Below, piece after piece: positions 1-8,055 of a stretch of DNA of 64,000 bases. Source of the stretch: CAVUCE01 sp963739985 (GTDB lineage: Bacteria > Bacteroidota > Ignavibacteria > Ignavibacteriales > Ignavibacteriaceae). The notes beneath the pieces were generated by a model. That model was not told the DNA's origin and ran no database searches. It saw nothing but the letters and a program-made list of their open reading frames with translations. Position 1 is the stretch's first letter. Every line of letters starts with the position of its first letter. Made by a program: the position numbers and the translations under genes. Location: positions 1 to 64,000 of the forward strand of contig CAVUCE010000001.1 in NCBI GenBank assembly GCA_963739985.1, written 5' to 3'.

Positions 1-153
1 AATATCAAACTGACGTCTCCAATAGACACTCAAGTACCGGCGCCGCGCTCAATGGCCGGCTTCCGGTTTCGCCCGGATTACGCCGGACATTGGAGCATCA
101 TTATGCGCGGCAAATCCGGCTTGCGCCAGCGCCCACCCGGTTATACCCGCTGA
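1..153. other. GC-rich sequence with no recognisable gene
   Basis: This stretch shares the high G+C of the adjoining bL32-like fragment and differs from everything after about 331. No open frame of convincing length or similarity was seen on either strand. Confidence 0.5.
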
Positions 154-210
154 CAAAAAACAACAGGGCCCCGGTTACGCGTGGCGCAACCGGGGCCCTG
201 GCGGTTTTTT
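154..210. terminator. Bidirectional intrinsic terminator
   Basis: A 13-bp perfect stem pairs 164-176 with 188-200 (CAGGGCCCCGGTT / AACCGGGGCCCTG) around an 11-base loop. On the plus strand it is followed by GGCGGTTTTTT, and on the minus strand by TTGTTTTTTG. It sits just downstream of the bL32-like gene end at 239 on the minus strand, so ending that transcript is its likely job. Confidence 0.8.
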
Positions 211-238
211 CCGGAAATGCTCATCGATCAGCGGTGTT

Positions 239-330
239 CTATTCTTCGTCAAATTCCACAACAGGTGTTTCGATCACTTTCCGGCCCTTGTAATAGCCAT
301 CCGGGGTCATGTGATGACGAAGGTGGCCCT
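239..330 (-). pseudogene. rpmF: 3' end of ribosomal protein bL32 gene (foreign-looking)
   Basis: Read on the minus strand from 330 to the TAG at 239-241, the frame gives GHLRHHMTPDGYYKGRKVIE and then an acidic tail. The pattern histidine/arginine stretch, then GYYKGRKV, is typical of the C-terminus of large-subunit protein bL32. Only about 30 residues are present; the frame runs without a start into the cas6 sequence. G+C is far higher than in the rest of the window. I infer a piece of another genome or a misjoined contig end. The family call is moderately sure, the source organism unknown. Confidence 0.55.
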
Positions 331-639
331 ATATTTATTAGAAAATATGATGAAAATAAAAAAGCAGTGCACCTTACTTATAAGAGTGAAAAAGTAGACG
401 ATTATCTAAATGAAACATTAAAACGGAAATTGGAAAAAGCAGAGCTAAAATTAAAATTGAATGTTAGTTTTGATAAAAATTATCATTCGCCTAAAACAAA
501 GTTAGTTCGGATTAATGGAATAAATAATAGAGCAAGTTTTTGCCCAGTTATATTAGATGGAGAACCTGAAGCAATTCAATTCGCTTGGAATGTTGGAATT
601 GGTCATTCTACAGGAAGCGGTTTTGGAGCTTTGTATTAA
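331..639 (+). pseudogene. cas6: Cas6 CRISPR RNA endoribonuclease, C-terminal part
   Basis: Cas6 cuts the precursor CRISPR transcript within each repeat. About 103 residues are present, starting PIFIRKYDENKK and ending in the glycine-rich motif GIGHSTGSGFGALY, which is the Cas6 C-terminal signature (RAMP fold). Full Cas6 proteins are about 220-260 residues, so the N-terminal half is missing. The frame stays open leftward to 181, but that part encodes GC-rich sequence unrelated to Cas6 and overlapping the bL32-like fragment. The catalytic histidine usually lies in the missing half. It is the first gene of the cas operon, 36 bases before cas5. Family call confident; truncation probably from a misjoin near 325-331. 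Confidence 0.75.
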
Positions 640-675
640 TGACACGGATTTCACGGATTATTTAAAGGAGCTTTT

Positions 676-1260
676 ATGTATGTAGTTAAATATTCAGGTC
701 CTTTTGGTTTTATTAAACCATGGACTGCAGTTAGGGATGGTGAAACATATAGTCAACAATTTTTAACACCTTCTATAATTAAAGGAATTGAATTAAAGTT
801 GTTTCCTCAATTATTAAATGATGAGGATTTAACTAAAAATATCCAGAAGATAAGAAGACACAAATTAACATATGAACAATTAGATGTTCAACAGGAGCAG
901 ACGAGAGCAAAAGAATTTAAGAAAGAGACAAGTAAAAATGGAATTGTAAAAATAAAAAGCAACTCAATTATAAAAAGAGGAATAATGGTTAATCCAGTTT
1001 TACAATTAGCTTTCGAAGATATTTCTGATGCCAAAACAGCTGTAAAACAACACGTTTGCCTTGCAAGAAATGAAGATATTTTAATTGCTGACGAAATTAT
1101 TAGAGAAATTAGCCTTGAAGAATTTAATTTGTTTGAAGGTTTTGAATTACGATTTGAAGAAAATGAGAAATCCTTTTTGGTTGGATTTAACAGATATGAA
1201 AAATCTAAACCGATGTACGGGTGGCTAGATGTTGTTGGTAATCCAATAAGGAATACATGA
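676..1260 (+). CDS. cas5: Cas5-like Cascade subunit
   Basis: The 194-residue product starts YVVKYSGPFGFIKPWTAVRD and continues with TYSQQFLTPSIIKGIELKLF. The layout of a short first beta strand and then a proline/serine stretch before a helix of the 'P(S/T)xxKG(I/L)' type is that of Cas5 RAMP proteins, which cap the 5' handle of the crRNA in type I complexes. An AAAGGAG Shine-Dalgarno precedes the ATG. The stop overlaps the cas3 start (ATGA), so the two are translationally coupled. Position between cas6 and cas3 supports the call. Similarity is weak by eye, so the subtype is not assigned. Confidence 0.6.
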   Translation: MYVVKYSGPFGFIKPWTAVRDGETYSQQFLTPSIIKGIELKLFPQLLNDEDLTKNIQKIRRHKLTYEQLDVQQEQTRAKEFKKETSKNGIVKIKSNSIIKRGIMVNPVLQLAFEDISDAKTAVKQHVCLARNEDILIADEIIREISLEEFNLFEGFELRFEENEKSFLVGFNRYEKSKPMYGWLDVVGNPIRNT

Positions 1261-3398
1261 TGGATTTCATTCACTCTGAAATAAAAGCAAAAGGTAAACC
1301 ATCTTTTACTTCTCTTTCAGAACACCTATTTCATGTCGCTAATGCTGCTGAAAAGTTTGCAGAGAATTTCAACTTAAATTCCCATGTTGCTTATCTGGGT
1401 GCGATAATGCATGATATTGGAAAATCTAATAATATATTCCAAGATAGACTATTTAAGAAGCCAACTAAATATGATACTCCGTTCCGACATGAAATTGCCT
1501 CTACTTTTTTTCTGTCTTCAATTGAAGAAAATATAAAGGATTTAGTTCTTGAAATGATAATTGCTCATCATAAATCAATTAGAAATGATGCACGTGAACT
1601 TGGAATTTTGGATTTGGAAAACAGATTTGAAGATGTGTTTACTGAACACCTTGGTAATTGGAATGATTGGTCAATTAAAGCAATTGAAATATTATCTTCT
1701 TTTGGAATCCAGAGTGAAAAAATCAGTATTGATGAAGCTCGTAATTCATATGATTATTCAGTCAATTATTGTAAAAAGAAAAAATTAGGTTGGTCAAAGT
1801 GGAAAGGATTACTCGTTGCTGCTGACCATTATGCTTCAGCTCTTGAAGCTGAGGCAGAAAAAAAACTTCAGAATACCTTTAAGATTCCTAATCTAGAGTT
1901 TTATGAAAATAGGAAATCAAAACTATACCCCTTATCCTTACTTCAGGCAGATTCAGATAAGCTACACACACTTGTAACTGCAAGTACTGGCGCCGGCAAG
2001 ACAGATTATTTACTTAGGAGATGCAGGAGTAGAGTGTTTTATGTGCTTCCTTTTCAAGCATCAATAAATGCTATGTACAATAGAATTGAAGCTGATTTAA
2101 AGAGCACAAATAAGAATCTTGATATTCGGCTTTTACATGGTGCTTCAAAGATAGCAATAAGTGAATATGGAATTGAAGAAAAAGTTTTGCAAGATAAAGT
2201 TGGAGCATCAATTAAAGTATTGACCCCTCATCAATTAGCTTCAGTAGTTTTTGGAATTAAAGGATTTGAGTCTGTTCTGCTGGATATTGAGAACACAGAT
2301 GTAATATTAGACGAAATTCATGTCTATACAGAGATAACCAGAGCTATAGTATTAAAATTAATTGATGTTTTGCTTTCGGTTAAATGTAGAGTTCATATAG
2401 GTACAGCAACAATGCCGACAGTTCTATATGAAGAAATCATAAAAAAAATAGGAAAGGAAAATGTACTTGAAATAAAATTAGATAAAAAACAGTTAGAATC
2501 GTTTAACAGGCATATAATACATAAAATTGATTCGTTGGATGGGAATTTAAATATTATCAATAATGCTTTAGACAAGAATGAAAAGATAATATTGGTCTGT
2601 AACAGAGTAGCAACCGCACAAAAATGGTATGATGTAATTTCAGAACATTTTCCTACAGTAAAGAAAATATTATTACATAGTCGTTTTAAACGAAGTGATA
2701 GAAACAAATTGGAATCAGAATTAATCGATGAATTCAATGCATCTGAAGAAGGCTGTATAGTAATTTCAACGCAAGTAGTTGAAGTAAGCTTGGATATAAG
2801 TTTCGATTTAATGATTACAGAGACAGCACCATTAGATTCTTTGATTCAACGTTTTGGTAGAATAAATAGAGTTAGAAATGAAAAAACAATTGGAAAGTAC
2901 AAACCAATTTTTGTGATAAAACCACCCGAAAAGGGACAAGACGCAAAACCATATAATTTGAGTATACTTAAGCGAAGTTATGATATTTTGCGAGATGGTG
3001 AATTATTAGAGGAAAAGTATTTGCAAACTATGATTGATGCTGTTTTTAATGAACCTGATGTTGAAATGAATTTAGATAAAGATGCAATATTAGTAAATGG
3101 GGAATGGCAAATATTTTTTTTACACCACAAAAGGAAATCGGTTTTGTTAGAACAGCTTGATATTGATAATGTTAGCTGCATTACTGAAGCTGATGAAGAT
3201 AATTATTTTAATTCTGAATTTGAAGAACGAAAGCATTTTGAAATTCCTGTCCGGTTTAATTCTATCGTATATAAAAATCTCAGGCAATCTGACTATGGAA
3301 GTAATCCCTTTATTATTCCAAATAAAGCTTATTCCGAAGAAAAGGGATTAGATATAAACTTAGCAAAACCGGAAAATTATGAAACAAAATTTATTTAA
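1257..3398 (+). CDS. cas3: Cas3 helicase-nuclease (HD + DExH)
   Basis: Cas3 is recruited by Cascade after target binding, unwinds the DNA and degrades one strand. The 713-residue protein has an N-terminal HD nuclease: H23, the HD pair at 52-53 (MHDIGKS), H78 and HH104-105. A superfamily 2 helicase follows: Walker A TGAGKT at 244-249, DEIH at 352-355, GTATMP (motif III) at 382-387, and QRFGRINR (motif VI) at 531-538. All key residues look intact. It overlaps cas5 by four bases and is followed ten bases later by the cas8-like gene. Lying between cas5 and cas8/cas7, rather than after cas5 as in usual I-B loci, is unusual. Confidence 0.95.
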   Translation: MMDFIHSEIKAKGKPSFTSLSEHLFHVANAAEKFAENFNLNSHVAYLGAIMHDIGKSNNIFQDRLFKKPTKYDTPFRHEIASTFFLSSIEENIKDLVLEMIIAHHKSIRNDARELGILDLENRFEDVFTEHLGNWNDWSIKAIEILSSFGIQSEKISIDEARNSYDYSVNYCKKKKLGWSKWKGLLVAADHYASALEAEAEKKLQNTFKIPNLEFYENRKSKLYPLSLLQADSDKLHTLVTASTGAGKTDYLLRRCRSRVFYVLPFQASINAMYNRIEADLKSTNKNLDIRLLHGASKIAISEYGIEEKVLQDKVGASIKVLTPHQLASVVFGIKGFESVLLDIENTDVILDEIHVYTEITRAIVLKLIDVLLSVKCRVHIGTATMPTVLYEEIIKKIGKENVLEIKLDKKQLESFNRHIIHKIDSLDGNLNIINNALDKNEKIILVCNRVATAQKWYDVISEHFPTVKKILLHSRFKRSDRNKLESELIDEFNASEEGCIVISTQVVEVSLDISFDLMITETAPLDSLIQRFGRINRVRNEKTIGKYKPIFVIKPPEKGQDAKPYNLSILKRSYDILRDGELLEEKYLQTMIDAVFNEPDVEMNLDKDAILVNGEWQIFFLHHKRKSVLLEQLDIDNVSCITEADEDNYFNSEFEERKHFEIPVRFNSIVYKNLRQSDYGSNPFIIPNKAYSEEKGLDINLAKPENYETKFI

Positions 3399-3407
3399 AG
3401 GTGCAAA

Positions 3408-4736
3408 ATGTACACAACTATAATTGGAAAAAGATTTTTAAATGCCTATAACAAACGTGAAAGTACAAATTTATCTGCGAAGGAATTTTTCGAGAAAATA
3501 TTTATTCCGATCTTTTATGATCATCCAAAGTATATGATGACAGGTGGGAACTCACCACTTGAAAATCCCAAAATCAGTTGGAAAAAGGGGAGGTTTCCTA
3601 ATGCAGCAGAAAGAAAAGATAGAATTCTAAAAACCATTTTCAAAATTGAAAATAGTGAAGCCGATGCTAGTATAGCAATTGGATTTTCATCATTAGATTT
3701 GTCTGCCCCTACATCTTCACAGACAACTGGCTTAGAGTTAAAATTTTCTAAAGATGACATGTATTTATCGTGGATTGGAAGCGGATTAGGTATAGGCATA
3801 AAAGGTGGGTTAATCCTTTTATTTGAAAACGATCAAATACTATTAAATACATTTGACGGTTGGAAATATTATCGATCATTTTTAAATGATAAGGCTTATG
3901 ACAGATTACGAGGGAATCAAATAACCACATGGAATGGACAATGGATAACACATATTAGTTCATTTAATTTTTTACCGGAAAAACCATTAATGAATTTCTC
4001 AGAAAAGGCTTTTGAAACTACCAAGATAGGTATTATTGAAATACCAACAATACATTGGGTTGAATTGATACTATCAATTTCAATGATTTTAAAAAACAGT
4101 CAAGTTAATTCATACGTATATAATCTAAGTAATGAAAATACTACAATTGGTTTTATTCCTATTAAATTAAATGAGGTGAACAAACCTATACAGCTCTATA
4201 AAGATATCTTTGGAGAAAATAATTATCTAAAAGATGCAAGAAAAATTGAAAGTTTATATGGAACTGCATTTGGTTTTGCGGCAGCCTGCAGACAAGGACA
4301 AATTGGAATACAAGCTTTAGAACCAAAAGATTTAAGAGAATTCATGACATCAAATAGAAGAACAGCCAAACTACCTAATTATACAAAAGCAAATGAAGAA
4401 ACAATAATTAACTATAATACATACATAACTTGGGTGATTGCTATGCTCGATAATGAAAAACTTTGGGAACTTGCTGGAGAAGCAGCCGAACATCTAATTA
4501 CATTTATCAAAACAGATGAAAAGGATGTAAGTACAAAGCGTTCAAATATTGTTATAGAAGCTTTAGATGCGAAGAGTAAAAAACAATTTTTAGAGTCATT
4601 AATTCCAATTGTTAAACAAATTGAGAAACCAAAACCCTTTGTGGACTTAGCAGAAGAAATTAACAAAATGGTTTCTGCCAATTTCCCCTATTTCCAAACT
4701 TTAATAAGATTTAGATATGCAGAGAAAAATAAATAA
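3408..4736 (+). CDS. Cas8-like large subunit of Cascade
   Basis: A 442-residue protein of low familiarity. Position and length fit the large subunit (Cas8), which recognises the PAM and recruits Cas3. Visible features: N-terminal helix-rich part (FFEKIFIPIFYDHPKYMMTG), a glycine-rich stretch GLELKFSKDDMYLSWIGSGL near residues 110-130, and a helical C-terminal half after about residue 260. I see no CxxC zinc fingers of the kind common in Cas8b. A gene of this kind between cas3 and cas7 can hardly be anything else, but assignment rests on context more than on motifs. AAAGGTGC precedes the ATG by a short spacer. Confidence 0.6.
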   Translation: MYTTIIGKRFLNAYNKRESTNLSAKEFFEKIFIPIFYDHPKYMMTGGNSPLENPKISWKKGRFPNAAERKDRILKTIFKIENSEADASIAIGFSSLDLSAPTSSQTTGLELKFSKDDMYLSWIGSGLGIGIKGGLILLFENDQILLNTFDGWKYYRSFLNDKAYDRLRGNQITTWNGQWITHISSFNFLPEKPLMNFSEKAFETTKIGIIEIPTIHWVELILSISMILKNSQVNSYVYNLSNENTTIGFIPIKLNEVNKPIQLYKDIFGENNYLKDARKIESLYGTAFGFAAACRQGQIGIQALEPKDLREFMTSNRRTAKLPNYTKANEETIINYNTYITWVIAMLDNEKLWELAGEAAEHLITFIKTDEKDVSTKRSNIVIEALDAKSKKQFLESLIPIVKQIEKPKPFVDLAEEINKMVSANFPYFQTLIRFRYAEKNK

Positions 4737-4756
4737 TCAAAATTAGGAGAATAATT

Positions 4757-5809
4757 ATGAACTCAACAATTTATTTAAGAGGACTACGTCATGTCGATTT
4801 TTCAGTTTTTGCAGTAACAGAAGATCAAAAAAAATACTACGATATTCAATTTGAACGATATGTACCATATTCAAGTGGTCAACAAGTAAAGAGATCGATA
4901 ATTGAACGAACTGTACTCGAAGCATCCGAAAAACTTTCAAAAACGACATTTGTCTTTAAAAAAGAAAAATTAAAGGAAGAAGAAGTATACGGTACATGCG
5001 ATCCAAGAGATATAGATCAACTTATTGGTGGTTGGATGAAAACACCAAAAGGTGGAAAAGAGAGATCAATTAAAAGAAGAAGCCCACTTTCCATTTCCGC
5101 AATGAGACCAATTCACCCGTTACTTGCCGGTTTACCAAAGGAGAACTTAAGTTTCGATAGAAGTAACACGTCAAATATAAATGAAATCATAGTCCGTGAT
5201 ACAAATGGCAATGTTTTATCAAAAGAAGAAGTAGCAGAAATGCTTGAAGGTTCTGCGCGTAGTTTAAACAGAAAATGGATACAAGATAAGAGCAGAGCCA
5301 CCGGACTTTTTGTTTATGATATTGCTATTGATTTAAGAAGACTTTTTTCAATTTCATTAGATTTATTTGAACCGGAAGTAATCCCGGAAATGATTGATGA
5401 TTTAAAGGCAAATGGATGGAAAGAATGCAAAAATGATTTTGGAGATTGTTTAACTGCGCCAAACGAAATAAGGGATAAAGTTATCCCAAATTTAGCGAGT
5501 TCACTTATTAATTGGAGAATTACATCAAATCAATCTAGAACATTCAGTTTAATGGAAACTCTTGCTGTTGTAATAAGTAATAATGCAAATAAGTTACCTG
5601 CGGCAATAAGAACAAAGCTTAGCGATGAGACAGGAGAACAGAAAGCAAAGCTGATAGTTGAAAATGTCGATGATGCTGATTTATTTATTACACTTCCTGC
5701 TGCTGGGTATTTCATTACAGAAAATGAAAGTGCCGATGCACTTGATAAAGCGGAGGCATGTTTAAAGGAATTATTGCTTGCATACGATTATGAAAATCAA
5801 TTAGGCTGA
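4757..5809 (+). CDS. cas7: Cas7-family Cascade backbone protein
   Basis: A 350-residue protein starting NSTIYLRGLRHVDFSVFAVT and containing YVPYSSGQQVKRSIIERTV, the small-residue/GQ(x)KR element typical of the Cas7 (DevR/Csa2-like) RRM core that lines the crRNA. The middle (LFVYDIAIDLRRLFSISL) and C-terminal KLIVENVDDADLFITLPA would be further core strands. It follows the cas8-like gene by 20 bases with TTAGGAGA before the ATG. It is the last effector-module gene; 164 bases separate it from the toxin-antitoxin pair. Family call from motif and position; subtype uncertain. Confidence 0.7.
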   Translation: MNSTIYLRGLRHVDFSVFAVTEDQKKYYDIQFERYVPYSSGQQVKRSIIERTVLEASEKLSKTTFVFKKEKLKEEEVYGTCDPRDIDQLIGGWMKTPKGGKERSIKRRSPLSISAMRPIHPLLAGLPKENLSFDRSNTSNINEIIVRDTNGNVLSKEEVAEMLEGSARSLNRKWIQDKSRATGLFVYDIAIDLRRLFSISLDLFEPEVIPEMIDDLKANGWKECKNDFGDCLTAPNEIRDKVIPNLASSLINWRITSNQSRTFSLMETLAVVISNNANKLPAAIRTKLSDETGEQKAKLIVENVDDADLFITLPAAGYFITENESADALDKAEACLKELLLAYDYENQLG

Positions 5810-5924
5810 CCTTTTTATAGTTTATTTGAACTATTATAATAGGATATCTTTTCTTTTTATAAGCACAGACTAATAGTCTGTGCTACAGTTCTATATTATT
5901 TTTTGCAAGTAAAGTGGCTGTTTT

Positions 5925-5964
5925 ATATGTTTACTTAAGTAAACATATGTATCTTTAAGTAAAC
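5925..5964. promoter_or_regulatory. Palindromic operator before the MNT/HEPN pair
   Basis: A perfect 24-bp palindrome occupies 5925-5948 (core TGTTTACTTAAGTAAACA), and a further half-site TTAAGTAAAC lies at 5955-5964, ending ten bases before the ATG at 5974. The downstream protein has an N-terminal winged-helix domain. The arrangement is what is expected for an autoregulated toxin-antitoxin promoter. The palindrome is seen directly; its use as an operator is inferred. Confidence 0.7.
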
Positions 5965-5973
5965 AATAAAATT

Positions 5974-6591
5974 ATGATATTTCATCAAGTATTAAATCAT
6001 GTTTTCTCTTCTTACACTAATATTGCTGTGCTGCGCGTGCTGGTGTTTTCTAAAAACGGAATGACCGGGCGTGAGGTTGCACGTAACAGCGGTATGTCTC
6101 CAAAATCTGCGTTAAAAGCTTTAACTGATTTAGAAAATCTAAGTATTGTAAAGCGCAGTATTGGCGGTCGTGATCATATTTTTACTTTGAATAGAAATCA
6201 TTTTCTGGTCTCGAAAGGTATTATACCTTTGCTGGAAGTAGAAATGAATTATTTGCAGGAAGTTATGAATCTTATTAAAAAGGAATTATCCAAAGATACT
6301 TTAGGTATATTCTTATTCGGCAGTGTAGCACGAAAAGAAGAGGGGATCGATAGTGACCTGGACATTTGTTTTGTGGTGAAAAACAAAACAACAAAGCGAA
6401 CGGTTGAGAAGAAAAAAACTGAATTATTTAATGTTATTGATGAGAAGTATGGAGCTTCACTTGGGGCAATAATATTTACTTTAGATGAATTTAAGAAACG
6501 CGGTTTGAAAGGAAAATCACCTGTAAATGATATAATAAATGAAGGAATATTGGTAAGCGGTAAACCAATTAAATTACTACTATATGGTTAG
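5974..6591 (+). CDS. MNT-type nucleotidyltransferase antitoxin with N-terminal winged helix
   Basis: The 205-residue protein joins two domains. Residues 15-75 read as a winged helix (GMTGREVARNSGMSPKSALK, then the wing GGRDHIFTLN). Residues 90-200 are a minimal nucleotidyltransferase with FGSVARKEEGIDSDLDI, where G116-S117 and D128/D130 are the GSx(10)DxD metal-binding motif. MNT proteins of MntA type neutralise a partner HEPN toxin by transferring AMP to it. The next gene is a HEPN protein overlapping by eight bases, so this is an MNT-HEPN toxin-antitoxin module. The winged helix probably binds the palindrome just upstream. Odd point: it sits inside the cas locus. Confidence 0.85.
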   Translation: MIFHQVLNHVFSSYTNIAVLRVLVFSKNGMTGREVARNSGMSPKSALKALTDLENLSIVKRSIGGRDHIFTLNRNHFLVSKGIIPLLEVEMNYLQEVMNLIKKELSKDTLGIFLFGSVARKEEGIDSDLDICFVVKNKTTKRTVEKKKTELFNVIDEKYGASLGAIIFTLDEFKKRGLKGKSPVNDIINEGILVSGKPIKLLLYG

Positions 6592-6994
6592 AAAAAGTAA
6601 ACGTAAGGAAGTGGATAACGCGACATTTGCAAAGTTTCTTCAAGTTTCGAGGAATTTTGAAGAGGGCGCGCAAGTGGCTTATGAGTTTGAGTATTTTAAT
6701 GCGGCCGGTGTTTTAATAATTCATGCAGCTATTGCTTTGGGGGATGCGTTAACAATAAAATCCGGTGGAGTGAAATGTATAGGGGAAAATCATTACGAGA
6801 TTATTAGTCTAATTAAAGATAACATACCCGGCGATGAGAAAATGACGAAAGCGTTGAATCAATTAGAAGCTATTATCTCTCACAAAAATTCTATTTCCTA
6901 CTCCGGAGATATTTACACAAAACAAGATTTAGATAAGTTAACCAAAAACTTTACTCGCTTTTCAGAATGGGCAAAGGCTATACTGAATCAGTAA
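6584..6994 (+). CDS. HEPN-domain toxin of the MNT/HEPN pair
   Basis: This 136-residue all-helical protein carries NFEEGAQVAYEFEYFNAAGV, then a central helix, and the C-terminal motif ISHKNSISYSGDIYTKQDL. The KNxxxY signature plus the following acidic helix is typical of HEPN domains that act as RNases and are the toxins of MNT/HEPN modules. The start codon lies within the end of the antitoxin gene (eight-base overlap), so the two are co-translated. No clear R-x4-6-H motif is seen; the K-N/Y pair stands in its place. It ends 12 bases before cas4. Confidence 0.8.
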   Translation: MVRKSKRKEVDNATFAKFLQVSRNFEEGAQVAYEFEYFNAAGVLIIHAAIALGDALTIKSGGVKCIGENHYEIISLIKDNIPGDEKMTKALNQLEAIISHKNSISYSGDIYTKQDLDKLTKNFTRFSEWAKAILNQ

Positions 6995-7006
6995 GGCGCT
7001 AAAACT

Positions 7007-7501
7007 ATGACCGGTACACAAATAAATTATTATTTCCTCTGTAAGCGGAAACTCTGGCTTTTCGTGAACAGAGTCGATATGGAACAGAACAGTGATGTTG
7101 TGGCTATGGGACGATTTATATCCGACTCAACTTATAAACGTGAAGAACATGAGGTTTTGGTTACTGACGGCGATGATAGTATTGTTCTTGATTTCTTTGA
7201 TGCTAAGAGTAAGATAATCCATGAGGTAAAAAAATCAGACAGTATGGAAGATGTGCATATCTGGCAGGTAAAATTCTACATTTCGATTCTTGAGAAAAAA
7301 GGTATTACCGGTGTTAGGGGAGAAATTGACTATCCGAAGTTAAGACAGAAAATAGAAGTTAATTTAAGTGATAGTGACCGTGAAGAATTAGGGAGAATTA
7401 GAGATGATATAAATAATATCATCAGCAGTGAAAAAGCACCACCGGTTATAAATAAACCGTTTTGTAAGAAGTGTGCGTATTATGATTTGTGCTACATCTA
7501 A
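7007..7501 (+). CDS. cas4: Cas4 nuclease
   Basis: Cas4 trims prespacers and helps Cas1-Cas2 choose PAM-flanked DNA. The 164-residue protein has a RecB-type nuclease core with HEVKK (E73, K75) as the E-x-K motif. Four cysteines fit an iron-sulfur cluster: C12 in FLCKRKLW near the N-terminus, and C153, C156 and C162 in CKKCAYYDLC at the C-terminus. Length is normal for a stand-alone Cas4. It follows the HEPN gene by 12 bases and begins the adaptation module. Confidence 0.93.
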   Translation: MTGTQINYYFLCKRKLWLFVNRVDMEQNSDVVAMGRFISDSTYKREEHEVLVTDGDDSIVLDFFDAKSKIIHEVKKSDSMEDVHIWQVKFYISILEKKGITGVRGEIDYPKLRQKIEVNLSDSDREELGRIRDDINNIISSEKAPPVINKPFCKKCAYYDLCYI

Positions 7502-7502
7502 A

Positions 7503-7553
7503 GACACGGATTTCACAGAGTCAGACACGGATTTCACGGAATAACACGGATTG
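7503..7553. repeat. Short CACGGATT-type dispersed repeats between cas genes
   Basis: The gap between cas4 and the GxxExxY gene is filled by tandem variants of ACACGGATTTCACGGAT. Related copies lie at 641-660 (after cas6), 8026-8055 (inverted, before cas1), 9147-9172 (after cas1) and 9508-9526 (inverted, after cas2). They flank the GxxExxY gene on both sides and mark most non-overlapping junctions of the adaptation module. Confidence 0.8.
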
Positions 7554-7571
7554 TAAAGAAAGGTATTTTAA

Positions 7572-7937
7572 ATGTTGTATGAGGATTTAACTTTTAAAGT
7601 TATTGGATGTTGTATGGAAGTTCATAAAGAACTTGGAAAGGGATTTAGTGAGGTAGTATATAAGGATGCTTTAGAAATAGAGTTTAATGATAATAATGTA
7701 AATTATGAAAGGGAAAAAGCGTTTGATGTTGATTATAAAGGAAGAAAACTTCCGAGGAAATATAATGCGGACTTTGTTTTATTTGATAAAATAATTTTAG
7801 AGGCAAAGGCAATCGAAGTCTTAACTTCGAGTCATTTGAAGCAAACGCTTAATTATTTGGCAGCATCGAAATTAAAAATAGGTCTTTTAGTTAATTTTGG
7901 AGATGATTCTCTGAAATATAAAAGATTGATATTATAA
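7572..7937 (+). CDS. GxxExxY family protein (PD-(D/E)XK nuclease fold)
   Basis: The 121-residue product has the family signature GCCMEVHKELGKGFSEVVYK (G-x2-E-x2-Y) at about residues 12-33 and the nuclease-fold core ADFVLFDKIILEAKA, with D and E-x-K in place at about residues 67-80. It ends in a LLVNFG strand and KRLI. The biological role of GxxExxY proteins is not settled; they occur as stand-alone genes in many phyla. Here one is inserted between cas4 and cas1 and bracketed by CACGGATT repeats, so it probably arrived as a unit. It is not a known Cas protein. Confidence 0.85.
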   Translation: MLYEDLTFKVIGCCMEVHKELGKGFSEVVYKDALEIEFNDNNVNYEREKAFDVDYKGRKLPRKYNADFVLFDKIILEAKAIEVLTSSHLKQTLNYLAASKLKIGLLVNFGDDSLKYKRLIL

Positions 7938-8055
7938 AACTTTAAAATTCTGAGTAATCAGTATCTGATATTGAAAATCTAAAATTTATAATAAAATGAA
8001 TTCAAAAATCCATAAATAATAAAAATAATCGGTGTAATCCGAGTAATCCGTGTCT

